The notes under the pieces were generated by a model. It worked only from the letters and a program-made list of their open reading frames with translations, ran no database searches and had not been told where the DNA came from. DNA of 64,000 nt. Origin: JANLSE01 sp038214135. GTDB taxonomy: Bacteria; Chloroflexota; Chloroflexia; Chloroflexales; Roseiflexaceae. Both the position numbers and the translations under genes were made by a program. The stretch lies in assembly GCA_038214135.1 (NCBI GenBank), contig JBBQSD010000007.1, forward strand, positions 1 through 64,000, given 5' to 3'. Within the stretch, counting starts at the first letter, position 1; the number at the start of each line of letters is the position of its first letter. Positions 9,503-17,625 of this stretch are shown here, one piece after another.

Positions 9503-9787
9503 ATGAAAAAGACGTATACTCCCGCCTTTAAGGCGCAGGTCGTGCAGGAACTGCTGAAAGAGACCAAGACCATCACTCAGCTCGCCGCCGAACACAGCGT
9601 CCATCCGAATGTCTTGCGCGAATGGAAGCTTACCGTGCTCAAAGGCATGGCTGGCCTCTTCGAGAAGGGTGATTCAATCGAAGCCATGCGCGCAGCTTAT
9701 GATCAGCAACTTGAAGATCGCTATGCGCAAATCGGGCGTTTGACCACCCAGGTGACCTGGCTCAAAAAAATCTGGCCTCGACCCTAA
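9503..9787 (+). CDS. IS3-family transposase OrfA
   Basis: This 94-residue protein has a helix-turn-helix of the HTH_Tnp_1 type (PAFKAQVVQELLKE and HSVHPNVLREWK) that binds the terminal repeats, followed by a leucine-zipper-like helix (QLEDRYAQIGRLTTQVTWLKK). It starts at ATG 9503. The reading frame reaches an A7 tract at 9764-9770 and stops at 9787. A -1 slip on this tract continues as NLASTLTRDERMHLLDRP directly into OrfB, giving the OrfAB transposase; unshifted OrfA normally acts as a regulator. Confidence 0.93.
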   Translation: MKKTYTPAFKAQVVQELLKETKTITQLAAEHSVHPNVLREWKLTVLKGMAGLFEKGDSIEAMRAAYDQQLEDRYAQIGRLTTQVTWLKKIWPRP

Positions 9788-9801
9788 CAAGGGATGAGCG
9801 G

Positions 9802-10638
9802 ATGCACCTGCTTGACCGGCCTGGTGCGGAGCTGACGGTACGCACACAAGCGGATCTGCTGTCCCTGAGCCGTCGCAGCATCTATTACCAGCCGACACCG
9901 CCTACGGCTGAGGAAGTGACGATTAAGCACGCAATTGACGCCATCTACACCGATCAGCCGTTCTATGGGTCGCGGCGGATCGCGGTCATCCTGGAACGTG
10001 ACCACCAGCTCGTGGTCAATCGTAAAGCGGTGCAACGCCATATGCGCGAGATGGGCATTGCGGGCATCAGCCCTGGCCCGAATCTCAGCCGACGCAACCC
10101 TGAGCACCGCGTGTATCCCTATCTCTTACGTGATCTGCCCATTACGACGCCAAATCAGGCATGGGCGATTGACATCACCTCCATTCGCCTTGTGGCTGGC
10201 TGGCTCTACCTCGTGGCCGTATTGGATCTCTACTCGCGCTATGTGGTGAGCTGGGCATTGGACGATACGCTGGAGCAGCCCTTCGTCCTGGATGCGGTCA
10301 GTCGGGCCTTGGCAGTGGCAACGCCACACATCTGGAATAGCGATCAGGGGAGCCACTTCACCAGCCCGCACTATACTCGCCTCCTGCATGCAAAAGGCGT
10401 TCACATCAGTATGGACGGGAAAGGCCGCGCACTCGACAACATCTGTATTGAGCGACTCTGGCGCTCGGTCAAATATGAGGAGGTCTATCTCACCGAGTAT
10501 AACGCCCCACGTGAGGCTCGGATCGGCCTCGGGCGCTATCTCACCCACTACAACGAGAAACGTCCGCATTCGGCCTTGGGATATCAGACCCCAGCAGTAG
10601 TCTATAGTCGTGTGGAGCGGGGCACACCGACTGCGTAG
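9802..10638 (+). CDS. IS3-family transposase OrfB (DDE catalytic domain)
   Basis: This 278-residue frame has the rve integrase-like core. The catalytic triad is visible as D124 (AWAIDITSI), D181 (WNSDQGSHF) and E217 (ICIERLW), giving the DD(35)E spacing. The HTH_21 region YGSRRIAVILER and the conserved SMDGKGRALDN block are present. OrfB is expected to be made as an OrfAB fusion through frameshifting at 9764-9770, so the ATG at 9802 may be unused. The frame is complete with no lesions, in contrast with the broken genes around the element. Confidence 0.93.
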   Translation: MHLLDRPGAELTVRTQADLLSLSRRSIYYQPTPPTAEEVTIKHAIDAIYTDQPFYGSRRIAVILERDHQLVVNRKAVQRHMREMGIAGISPGPNLSRRNPEHRVYPYLLRDLPITTPNQAWAIDITSIRLVAGWLYLVAVLDLYSRYVVSWALDDTLEQPFVLDAVSRALAVATPHIWNSDQGSHFTSPHYTRLLHAKGVHISMDGKGRALDNICIERLWRSVKYEEVYLTEYNAPREARIGLGRYLTHYNEKRPHSALGYQTPAVVYSRVERGTPTA

Positions 10639-10762
10639 GTCTGCGCTTCCTCCCGCGTGCTTGGTGGTGAGGCCACATCTCCTACTGTCAAGCGTTTTAT
10701 GGATATTGCGCGATTCGACGCACGGATAAGTGGCAAATTACGTGTGCTTGACAAAGGGTCCA

Positions 10763-11275
10763 CTATACTGGTAGGCGTGGGTGGGTAATTGGCCGTGTGC
10801 TGCGGCGCAGGAGATCGAGCTCAATCACATGAACACCAGCCTGGTAGAGTCGCTGGCGTTTCTGGCGGTAGCTGCTGAGACCTGGTTCGCGCTTGTTGAC
10901 TGGTGAGAGAATTTCGATACAGGTCACTAGTTGGTTATTGGCCACGTCACGAATTTCGACCGTTGGTATACGAATCTCAATTGGTGCGAGAACCGGGAGA
11001 ACCAGTGGCGCAGCAGAGAGCGATAGCGCACCGAGGGCCGAGTTGGAAACAGATTCTTCTGGATTGGCTAGCATCACCTCGATATTGGGATACATAATCC
11101 CAATCTCTGCCTCTGGGGTAATATCTTCAACGACATAGATCTCTAAGCGTGCAACATAGCGTGGCCGGATGCGTGGGGCCAGTTGTTGACGGATCTTATT
11201 GGCAAGTGCGGCATGCACATCCGGCCATAGATAGCCTTCCAGATAGGGATCCATTCCGGGAAACGGTGATGGCAT
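10763..11275 (-). pseudogene. DUF4058 protein, 3'-truncated at the IS element
   Basis: The 170-residue frame starts at ATG 11275, with AAGGAGG ideally placed, and reads MPSPFPGMDPYLEGYLWPDV, the family's typical N-terminus, then CIEILSPVNKREPG and HVIELDLLRR. DUF4058 proteins are commonly about 250 residues, so roughly 70-80 C-terminal residues are missing. The stop TAG lies inside the CTATAC repeat abutting the IS right end. Removing the IS and one repeat copy would still leave this stop, so the 3' end was probably lost before or together with the insertion. The family's function is unknown. It may still be translated. Confidence 0.8.
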
Positions 11276-11380
11276 ACCAGCCTCCTTAGAGTGTCGTGTC
11301 CGGCGCACCTGCAAACAGATCGGCGATACGAGCATGACGGTATTGTAGCATAGTCACCAGTGACAGGGCAGTTCGTGTGC

Positions 11381-11620
11381 TCACCCCATGCTCCGCAGCC
11401 ACTGCATGATCTGCCCCTGTAGTTGCTCCCAGCACCAGATCAAGGGGTCGAGCACATCGGGCAGTGGCGCATCAATGATTCCAGCATCGCGCAACGTCAG
11501 TGTGCAGGTCGTCCAGCGTTCACGGCAGGTGATTTGCCCAGTCAGTGTGTGGCCAGCCTGCACATATACCTGGCCTGCATAGATATGGCAGAATTGCGGG
11601 GTCGGTGTACATCCCATCAT
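11381..11620 (-). CDS. Small cysteine-containing hypothetical protein
   Basis: A possible 79-residue protein beginning MMGCTPTPQFCHIY and ending QGQIMQWLRSMG, with four cysteines and a tryptophan-rich C-terminal half. GTLTGQITCRERW-like text suggests a small beta-rich fold followed by a helix, but no family is recognised. The ATG at 11620 or 11617 has only weak GAAGAGA upstream, and the frame is open to 11704. It lies head-to-head with the promoter of the flavin-binding protein. The coding call rests on the lack of a better frame and is tentative. Confidence 0.35.
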   Translation of the reverse strand: MMGCTPTPQFCHIYAGQVYVQAGHTLTGQITCRERWTTCTLTLRDAGIIDAPLPDVLDPLIWCWEQLQGQIMQWLRSMG

Positions 11621-11657
11621 CTGTTGCGATCTCTTCACTGTTGGCGCTATTTGTGTA

Positions 11658-11686
11658 TTCACAAGATGTTGGGTATTGTGTATACT
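11658..11686 (+). promoter_or_regulatory. Sigma70-type promoter for the split-barrel gene
   Basis: TTCACA (11658-11663), a 17-bp spacer and TATACT (11681-11686) match the consensus at five of six positions in each element. Transcription would begin near 11693, leaving a leader of about 110 nt before the ATG at 11804. The -10 is part of a small palindrome, GTATACTATAC. Confidence 0.55.
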
Positions 11687-11803
11687 ATACAGACAGATCA
11701 ACACATCCTCTATCGTTTTGCAGACATTGTTGGTGTTGCCGTCATCTCATCGCAAACGCGGATTGTACGGCTCTATATACGCGTTATGCGAAAGGAGACT
11801 CGT

Positions 11804-12289
11804 ATGTCCAGCAAACAGGGCGATCTGGTGCTTCTGAACGATCCGATTGCGCAGCAGTTGCTGCAATCAACAAAAATGGCCCACCTGGCCTATAATTGGG
11901 GCGATGGCACACCACGTGTCGTTCCGATCTGGTTCTACTGGAATGGCACAGAATTGGTGATGGCCACACCAAGCAAATCCCCGAAGGTTCATGCTATTAC
12001 GAGTGGGACTCATGTGGCACTCAGCATTGATGGCGATGTCTGGCCCTATAAAGTGCTGCTCGTCCGTGGTATCGCCGAGGTTGCATTGGTCGATGGCATG
12101 GTGCCAGAATATGCACAGGCAGCCGAGCGTTACTTTGGTGCGGAGCAAGGCAAAGCCTGGGTAACCACAGCACAGCAACTCTCGCCGCAGATGTTGCGGA
12201 TCGCTATTAAGCCATCTTGGGTTGGCATCCTGGATTTCGAGCAACGTTTCCCAGAGGCTCTGGCTTCCGCAATGGCAGCTGGTGCGTAG
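11804..12289 (+). CDS. Split beta-barrel flavin/F420-binding (PNPOx-like) protein
   Basis: This 161-residue protein resembles the pyridoxamine 5'-phosphate oxidase-like/TIGR03618 families. The strand pattern LAYNWGDGTPRVVPIWFYWN, then LVMATPSKSPKVHAI and VLLVRGIAEV, is typical of the domain, and RVVPIWF sits where cofactor contacts occur. Such proteins bind FMN, F420, heme or biliverdin, and the cofactor cannot be told from sequence alone. AAAGGAG lies 7 bases before the ATG at 11804. A strong bidirectional terminator follows. The neighbours do not suggest a pathway. Confidence 0.8.
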   Translation: MSSKQGDLVLLNDPIAQQLLQSTKMAHLAYNWGDGTPRVVPIWFYWNGTELVMATPSKSPKVHAITSGTHVALSIDGDVWPYKVLLVRGIAEVALVDGMVPEYAQAAERYFGAEQGKAWVTTAQQLSPQMLRIAIKPSWVGILDFEQRFPEALASAMAAGA

Positions 12290-12363
12290 CTCTTCGCCGA
12301 AAGCTTGCCTGGAAGTGATTGCTTAGTCCACAAAACTCTATCGATCCACAGGCAACCAATAAA

Positions 12364-12398
12364 GCGTGGGCGTGCAGTATAGAACTGCACGCCCACGC
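12364..12398. terminator. Bidirectional rho-independent terminator
   Basis: A perfect 15-bp stem, GCGTGGGCGTGCAGT and ACTGCACGCCCACGC, with loop ATAGA, followed on the plus strand by TCGTTTT. AAA precedes the stem, giving TTT on the minus strand. It lies exactly between the convergent genes ending at 12289 (+) and 12419 (-). Confidence 0.9.
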
Positions 12399-12418
12399 TC
12401 GTTTTGATCCACGTCACT

Positions 12419-12661
12419 CTAGCGGAATACTTTACTCCAGGGGATTGTGAAGAGCCGTAAAAAGAATGGCTCAGTGTTCTCGCTCATTGGCTCATGCTCT
12501 TCTGGCGTAGTATCGCTGGCTTGGGCTATCTGCACATATTCTGGGTTGAGTGGTTGGTGTGTGCTCATCGGGCTAACGCTCAGAACGCCAGGATGTAGCT
12601 CTGCAATGCGGCGTAGTGTATCGGCAACCTCGGTGCGTCGGTCGGAGTGATGCTTGTTCAT
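12419..12661 (-). CDS. Hypothetical 80-residue protein
   Basis: The frame begins MNKHHSDRRTEVADTLRRIA with GAGAGGATC about eight bases upstream, and ends FFLRLFTIPWSKVFR. It is hydrophilic with one amphipathic N-terminal helix and an acidic middle (TPEEHEPMSENTEP). There is no signal peptide and no recognised family. A strong terminator immediately downstream and a good ribosome-binding site support it as a real small gene. The function is unknown. Confidence 0.6.
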   Translation of the reverse strand: MNKHHSDRRTEVADTLRRIAELHPGVLSVSPMSTHQPLNPEYVQIAQASDTTPEEHEPMSENTEPFFLRLFTIPWSKVFR

Positions 12662-12870
12662 TGTGTGATCCTCTCGTTTTTTCGGCAACAGAGAACCAAG
12701 CGCTGCTGTTAAGCGAACAGCGCTGTGGTACAATGCGCGAACGATGCGATAGCCTATACTGTCGATGTGTGGCTACATCGACTATGGTATTACGGTTGGC
12801 TTGATCGGCAGTGTGCAACAGCGCTATCAGCTGAAGTCACCCATTGCCTGCGCCGAGACGTGATCGGTTG

Positions 12871-12890
12871 GGGCAGCTCGCGAACCGCCC
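12871..12890. repeat. Degenerate GGGCGGTTC/GAACCGCCC palindrome
   Basis: GGGCAGCTCGCGAACCGCCC is an imperfect version of the palindrome seen at 134 and 63012. It lies between the small gene ending at 12419 and the secreted-protein gene ending at 12923, on no coding strand. Confidence 0.55.
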
Positions 12891-12922
12891 ACTCCGAGAC
12901 ATCAACGCTTCCGACTGCAGGA

Positions 12923-13816
12923 TTAGGAAATTGGGCATCCTGGATCAAATATTGCTTTGCGTAGTGATCCCTTGAAGTAGGAACTGTCGTTTGGATTAAA
13001 GCCAATATAGACAGAATGGGAACCGGTACCAAGGGTATACACAGTCGGCGACAACATATTCGTCAGGGTATTCGGTGGCTGATACCAATGGCGGAAATTG
13101 GTACCAAAGATTGGTTTGAACGCGGGTTTCCAGGCTGGATCCAGGTAATTAAGCCAGCTAAACCTCGCGTTGGCAGCGATGATTGCTGGCCCGTTCCAAC
13201 CACCAGCGAGGAGTTGATTGCCAGCAACTGTTGGCGTCCAGGCTCCAGATGTAAAGGTACTGCCGAGATAGAGTTGGCTACGTGCCTGATTGGCATTGCG
13301 TGGCAGACTGTAGGCTAAGCCTAGGTTTGGTACAGTAATGATTGGATTACTCCAAGTGCCGGTGCTGAGTTTTACATCGGAACTGGCAAATAATGGCGCA
13401 CCGCCATCACATGTTAGATGTGACTCCAGCGGTTTGTTTGGGTAGAGCTCGGCCCATTTGGTGGCGATACCAGGCGCATCGCATTCGATATAATTTGTTA
13501 TACCATCGAAGGGCAGGTAGCCATTTGCATCGATGGCCCCAAACGTCCCATGGAAGATGCAGGTCGACGAAATATCGACCTCTGTCACCTTCAGCACCGT
13601 TGCAGTCTGCGGGAGTGGCCCATTTTTACCCGCATAGACGGTATAGCGAACCTGTGCTGGAGAGACAGACAGATCGATACTTGTTGCGGCGGCAACCCAC
13701 TCTGGGATGGGCTCGGCTAGTTGAGCCTGCGCCGCTGGTATACCGCCGCCAAACAGTGTTATGGCACTGAATAGCAGAATCAACCAGCGTTGTAGGCGGC
13801 CATAGAAGTTGGTCAT
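12923..13816 (-). CDS. Secreted protein of unknown function
   Basis: This 297-residue protein begins with a Sec signal peptide: basic MTNFYGRLQRW, a hydrophobic core LILLFSAITLFGGG, and a likely cleavage after AAQAQ or AQA near residue 32. The mature part is rich in Thr, Asn, Gly and aromatic residues, has several cysteines (ISSTCIFHG, NYIECDAPG, LTCDGGAP, DPGCPIS) and looks beta-rich. No catalytic motif or known domain is recognised. GGGGAGGATG precedes the ATG. It is divergent from the STAND ATPase gene. An extracellular role is inferred only from the signal peptide. Confidence 0.72.
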   Translation of the reverse strand: MTNFYGRLQRWLILLFSAITLFGGGIPAAQAQLAEPIPEWVAAATSIDLSVSPAQVRYTVYAGKNGPLPQTATVLKVTEVDISSTCIFHGTFGAIDANGYLPFDGITNYIECDAPGIATKWAELYPNKPLESHLTCDGGAPLFASSDVKLSTGTWSNPIITVPNLGLAYSLPRNANQARSQLYLGSTFTSGAWTPTVAGNQLLAGGWNGPAIIAANARFSWLNYLDPAWKPAFKPIFGTNFRHWYQPPNTLTNMLSPTVYTLGTGSHSVYIGFNPNDSSYFKGSLRKAIFDPGCPIS

Positions 13817-13943
13817 GGTGACATCCTCCCCTATACGTCCTGGTAATGTTGAGATTGCCGTCGTTTATCTACGCATAGTGTAGCAAATCTACAAACACAA
13901 AGTTCCCAAGATCGCGGATGTTTTTCCCAACTCGGGAGGCAAT

Positions 13944-16646
13944 ATGTCTGCTGCTGAACCAACAACAGGTATGAGCCTCACTCTATTTGAGCGGCATGTC
14001 AAGCAGGCACTGCGGTTCTTTCATGATCCAGAACGCCTTGGTCATGAATCGCCACTCGCCAGTACCTATCTGCTGGCTCGTGCATTGCGCGATATACCCC
14101 GCCCTGTCACCGAACGCCAGCGTGGGGAATCGCTGTGTCGGGAGATTCGCAGCGCTGCTGCACGGTTGTGGAATGGGCGATTCCCGGCTCACCGCGATGA
14201 GTTGCTGGATGCGATCACGCTCATCCGCCGCGATCCAGAAGATCCACGCTATGCATATATTGTTCTGGAATTGCGCTGTTTCCAGGAGTTCATTGCGCCA
14301 GCACGCACATCGGATATCTGGGAACAGCCGCATTTGCTGCCCGGCTCAAAATCGCAGCACTATCGCGATTATGATGCTGCGGTGAAGCGGCTGGCGGCAT
14401 TGCTGCTTGATGCACTCCGCCCGACCATGCGCGATGAGCGCCCGCGCCCGCCAGAGCAGTTGATCGGCTATGACAGCAAGGTGGATTCGCTTGTTGATCT
14501 GCTGGCGCGCAATCAAACGGTTGCGCTCAGTGGCCCAGGTGGAGTCGGCAAAACCAGCCTGGCAGCGATGGTGATCGAGCGGCTTGGGAAGCGGCCCGTC
14601 TTCTGGTATACCCTGCGGCCAGGGCTCAACGATGGTGTAAGCAGCTTGTTATTCGCGCTCGGGGCATTTCTGCATGACCATGGCGCACTCAATCTGTGGC
14701 AATATCTCGTCACATCGAATGGCGTGATGAACGATCTCAATCTTGCAGCAGGGTTACTACGCCAGGATCTGGGCAGCCTGTCACAGCATATGCCGATCCT
14801 GTGCTTTGATGATATGGAGCGTGTATCAACTGGTGCGCTGGAACTCTTACCCCCTGCACATGCTCAGTTGCTCGATCTGATCGATGGCCTGCGCGGCTTT
14901 GCTTCTGTTCTGTTGATCAGCCAGCGGCCTGCGCTTGCCAGTGATCGGCAGGTTGAACTGAATGGCTTGAGTACTGCTGATCTGATCCAGTTATGGAACA
15001 CCAGCGGGCGTGCGCTTTCGGTTGAGGCAGCCGAACGCCTGCATAGTTATACTGGCGGCAACCCACGCCTACTGACGCTGATGTTGGCGTTGCAGGCTGA
15101 AGTAGTAGATGGGATGTTCCAGCCGGAACCACAGCACACCGAGCCATCGTTGCTGCCGGCCTTCCAGCGCATCTGGCATCGCCTCACGGCTCCCGAACGG
15201 CGTGCGCTCCAGCAACTATCGGTCTATCAGGGGTTGGTGCCAGAGGATGTGCTGACGAGCGATCTGCTGGCCACACTTGTTCGTTTGCGCCTGGTTGAAC
15301 GTGATGGCGGTGGCGGTGTGAGCGTGTTGCCAGCACTGGCACCAATTGTGCGTGATGACCTGAACACCAAGTTGCGTGAGATTCTACATCGTGAGGCGGC
15401 AATTGTACGCCTTGAGCGTGGCGAATATACGGCAGCCGCCTATCATTTTGTTCAGAGTGGCCAGGAAGATCATGCGATCCAAATCTGGTTTCCCCAGCGT
15501 CAGTTGGCGGTTTCGCACGGTGAGGCCGATGCTGCGCGCCCGATCTTCAATGCCATTTCACGCCAGCGCCTTGGCGAGGCCGAACGTAAAGCACTCGATA
15601 CCATTCGCGGCGAGTTGCATCAGTTGGCTGGCCAACACGAACTCGGGTTGCGGGAACTCGAACAGGCCGATTGGCCTGATGAGAGCGAGGCCAGTGCGCG
15701 GTTATGGATGCTGCGTGGCGAGCTAGAGGAGGCACTTGGGTATCCCGATAGGGCAATTGAGAGCTACAACCAGGGTATTCAGGTAACAGCACGGTTGCTT
15801 GGTCGTCTGACGATTCTGCACCAGCGGCGTGGGCTGCTGTATCATCGGCGCCGTGAGCAGCAAAGCAGTTGGCAGGAGATTCATCGGGCAGAATTTGAGT
15901 TGGCGGTTCTGCGTGGCCTGGTGCGCGAGGAGGAGGGCAGCTATGCCGATGCGCTCGAATCCTACCAGCGTGCCCGCGATTACGCCGAGCAACTGAATGA
16001 CGACTCATTGCGCGCACAGGCAGAACGTCGGTTAGCGGCGTTAGCTGGCCGCCGCCAGGAGCTGGAAGCAGCAATTAGCCATGCATCACAGGCCATCGCA
16101 CTGTATGAACGCCTGGGCGATAGGCTGAACCTGGAGAAGATGCGCGCCAACCTAGCGTTCATCTATGTGCAGACACGCCAATTTGCCGCGGCGTTGGAAG
16201 TTGGTAAACCAACCTATGCCTTTTTCGTGGCAGTTCGCGATCCATATGTTGCTGGCGCTGCTGGCGCAAATCTGGCCGAGGCATCCTTCGAGCTTGGCGA
16301 TCTGGATGAGGCAGCACGCTATGCCAATGAAGTGCTGGCACTTGGCCATCGCCACGCTATGCCATATGCCCACTTCACACTTGGTCAGATCGCCATGGCC
16401 CGCACCGATCCAGCAGCTGCAATCCACCAATTCCAGGAATCGATGCAACTGGCCCAACATAACGATGACCCATACATGGTTGCCTATGCCCAACGCTCGC
16501 TTGGCCAGGCGTATCAGGCCGATGCTCAAACAGAAGTGGGGCAGCAACACATTCGTGCGGCGCTCGCGCTCTTTCGCCAGCTTGGCATTCCCGCCGAAAT
16601 TGCTGCTACCGAACAGCTTCTGATGACAACGAGCGATAGTTTGTAG
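13944..16646 (+). CDS. STAND-type ATPase with TPR array
   Basis: This 900-residue protein has three parts. Residues 1 to about 170 form a helical N-terminal domain that I do not recognise (FERHVKQALRFFHDPERL ... YDAAVKRLAALLL). From about 175 to 430 is an NB-ARC/AAA-like NTPase with Walker A GPGGVGKTS near 196-204 and Walker B MPILCFDDME, ending in a winged-helix-like segment (APERRALQQLSVYQGLVPEDV). From about 480 to the end are TPR pairs such as EAARYANEVLALGHRHAMPY. GGGAGG lies upstream of the ATG. STAND proteins act as signalling switches that oligomerise on ligand binding; no effector domain such as a LuxR HTH is visible. Confidence 0.82.
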   Translation: MSAAEPTTGMSLTLFERHVKQALRFFHDPERLGHESPLASTYLLARALRDIPRPVTERQRGESLCREIRSAAARLWNGRFPAHRDELLDAITLIRRDPEDPRYAYIVLELRCFQEFIAPARTSDIWEQPHLLPGSKSQHYRDYDAAVKRLAALLLDALRPTMRDERPRPPEQLIGYDSKVDSLVDLLARNQTVALSGPGGVGKTSLAAMVIERLGKRPVFWYTLRPGLNDGVSSLLFALGAFLHDHGALNLWQYLVTSNGVMNDLNLAAGLLRQDLGSLSQHMPILCFDDMERVSTGALELLPPAHAQLLDLIDGLRGFASVLLISQRPALASDRQVELNGLSTADLIQLWNTSGRALSVEAAERLHSYTGGNPRLLTLMLALQAEVVDGMFQPEPQHTEPSLLPAFQRIWHRLTAPERRALQQLSVYQGLVPEDVLTSDLLATLVRLRLVERDGGGGVSVLPALAPIVRDDLNTKLREILHREAAIVRLERGEYTAAAYHFVQSGQEDHAIQIWFPQRQLAVSHGEADAARPIFNAISRQRLGEAERKALDTIRGELHQLAGQHELGLRELEQADWPDESEASARLWMLRGELEEALGYPDRAIESYNQGIQVTARLLGRLTILHQRRGLLYHRRREQQSSWQEIHRAEFELAVLRGLVREEEGSYADALESYQRARDYAEQLNDDSLRAQAERRLAALAGRRQELEAAISHASQAIALYERLGDRLNLEKMRANLAFIYVQTRQFAAALEVGKPTYAFFVAVRDPYVAGAAGANLAEASFELGDLDEAARYANEVLALGHRHAMPYAHFTLGQIAMARTDPAAAIHQFQESMQLAQHNDDPYMVAYAQRSLGQAYQADAQTEVGQQHIRAALALFRQLGIPAEIAATEQLLMTTSDSL

Positions 16647-16658
16647 AGACGCCCTGCT

Positions 16659-17280
16659 ATGAATCTTGGATACAGCATGACTCTCCCAAATACTCATGAA
16701 CTATATGCCCGCCTGCTGCGCCAATTTGCTACCCATCTCGCCAGCATACACGCGCTCGATTGCCAACGCCTGGATGTCGGCTTCCTGCCACAACATGCCG
16801 CTGCCGTTGCCACACAAGTACGCCAAGACTCAAGCATGCCAAGCATGGCAGATTCAGCACCAGATGAAGGGCGCATCCTGGATGCGTTGCGCTCAGCATG
16901 GCCGATTGGGCAGCAAAATCAATCGGTGCTGCTGCATGGCGATTATTGGCCGAGCAATACCATCTGGCAGGATGAACGGCTGGCCGCGATCATCGATTGG
17001 GAGGATGCAGCGATTGGCGATCCACTTGCCGATCTGGCCAATAGCCGCCTGGAGATCCTGTGGGCTGGTGGGTTCGATGCCATGACGAGCTACACGCAGC
17101 AGTATCACACACTCAGGCCGATTGATCGCACCAATCTGCCATATTGGGATCTGTATGCTGCACTCCGCCCTGTACGGAATATGGCAGGCCTGGGGGCTTG
17201 ATCCTCACACAGAACAAGCGCTGCGCGCTGGATTGCAGGTTTTTATTGGGCAGGCCATCGTAAAGGTATCGGTTTCGTGA
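16659..17280 (+). pseudogene. Aminoglycoside phosphotransferase (APH-like) remnant
   Basis: The frame from 16659/16677 contains the APH catalytic block LLHGDYWPSNTIW and the metal-binding IIDWEDAAIGDPLADLA, but the kinase N-lobe (about 90 residues, with the ATP-binding lysine) is missing. At 17168-17170 a CCC tract shifts the frame: the original continuation LYGIWQAWGLDPHTEQAL runs in another frame to a stop at 17280, while the open frame stops at 17201. With N-lobe loss and a frameshift it is very likely inactive. The 5' end coincides with a dispersed intergenic repeat (CTCCCAAATACTCAT at 16683). Confidence 0.8.
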
Positions 17281-17310
17281 GGCTATGCTCTCTGCCATAC
17301 CAGCACGATA

Positions 17311-17522
17311 CCACGCCGATCAGCGCAGGGCATGCGCAAAGTCCCTAAAAAGGGGGTGTATGGCCTGTTTCCCCTCATCCCCCTCACTTTTTCTCCCACT
17401 CGTGGGGAAGGGGCAACCGCATTGAAATGCCGTGCAGAGCCCCTCTCCCTGTATGGGAGAGGGGTTGGGGTGAGGGAAGTAGGCATCAGTAGACGACTTT
17501 GCTCAAGCCACGCCGATCAGCG
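17311..17522. repeat. MITE-like palindromic element with 15-bp flanking repeats
   Basis: CCACGCCGATCAGCG occurs exactly at 17311-17325 and 17508-17522. Inside are inverted GCAAAGTC (17336-17343) and GACTTTGC (17495-17502), and a G/C-rich core with CCCCTCATCCCCCTCA, a perfect 10-bp hairpin CCCCTCTCCC/GGGAGAGGGG (17440-17464) and GGGGTGAGGG. No gene is carried. It fills most of the 345-bp gap between the APH remnant and the ankyrin gene. The direct repeats look like a target duplication, but this is inference. Confidence 0.65.
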
Positions 17523-17625
17523 GCGCTCAATTGCATTGCGCTATTCGCTATGCTAGCATGGCACATATTGTTTCACTGAATAGCCCATGTGAAGCCGCCT
17601 AAGTGTTTGTGCTGAGGCAAGCATA

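Larger units (their letters stand above)
9451..10762 (+). mobile_element. Complete IS3-family insertion sequence
   Basis: A 1312-bp element whose left end TGGACCCCATGAACTGCACAC and right end (complement TGGACCCTTTGTCAAGCACAC) match at 15 of 21 positions. CTATAC flanks both sides directly (9445-9450 and 10763-10768) and looks like a target duplication; 6 bp is slightly longer than the 3-5 bp usual for IS3. Inside are orfA and orfB in the -1 relationship with an A7 slippage site at 9764-9770. The ends and both frames are intact, so the copy may be active. Confidence 0.92.
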
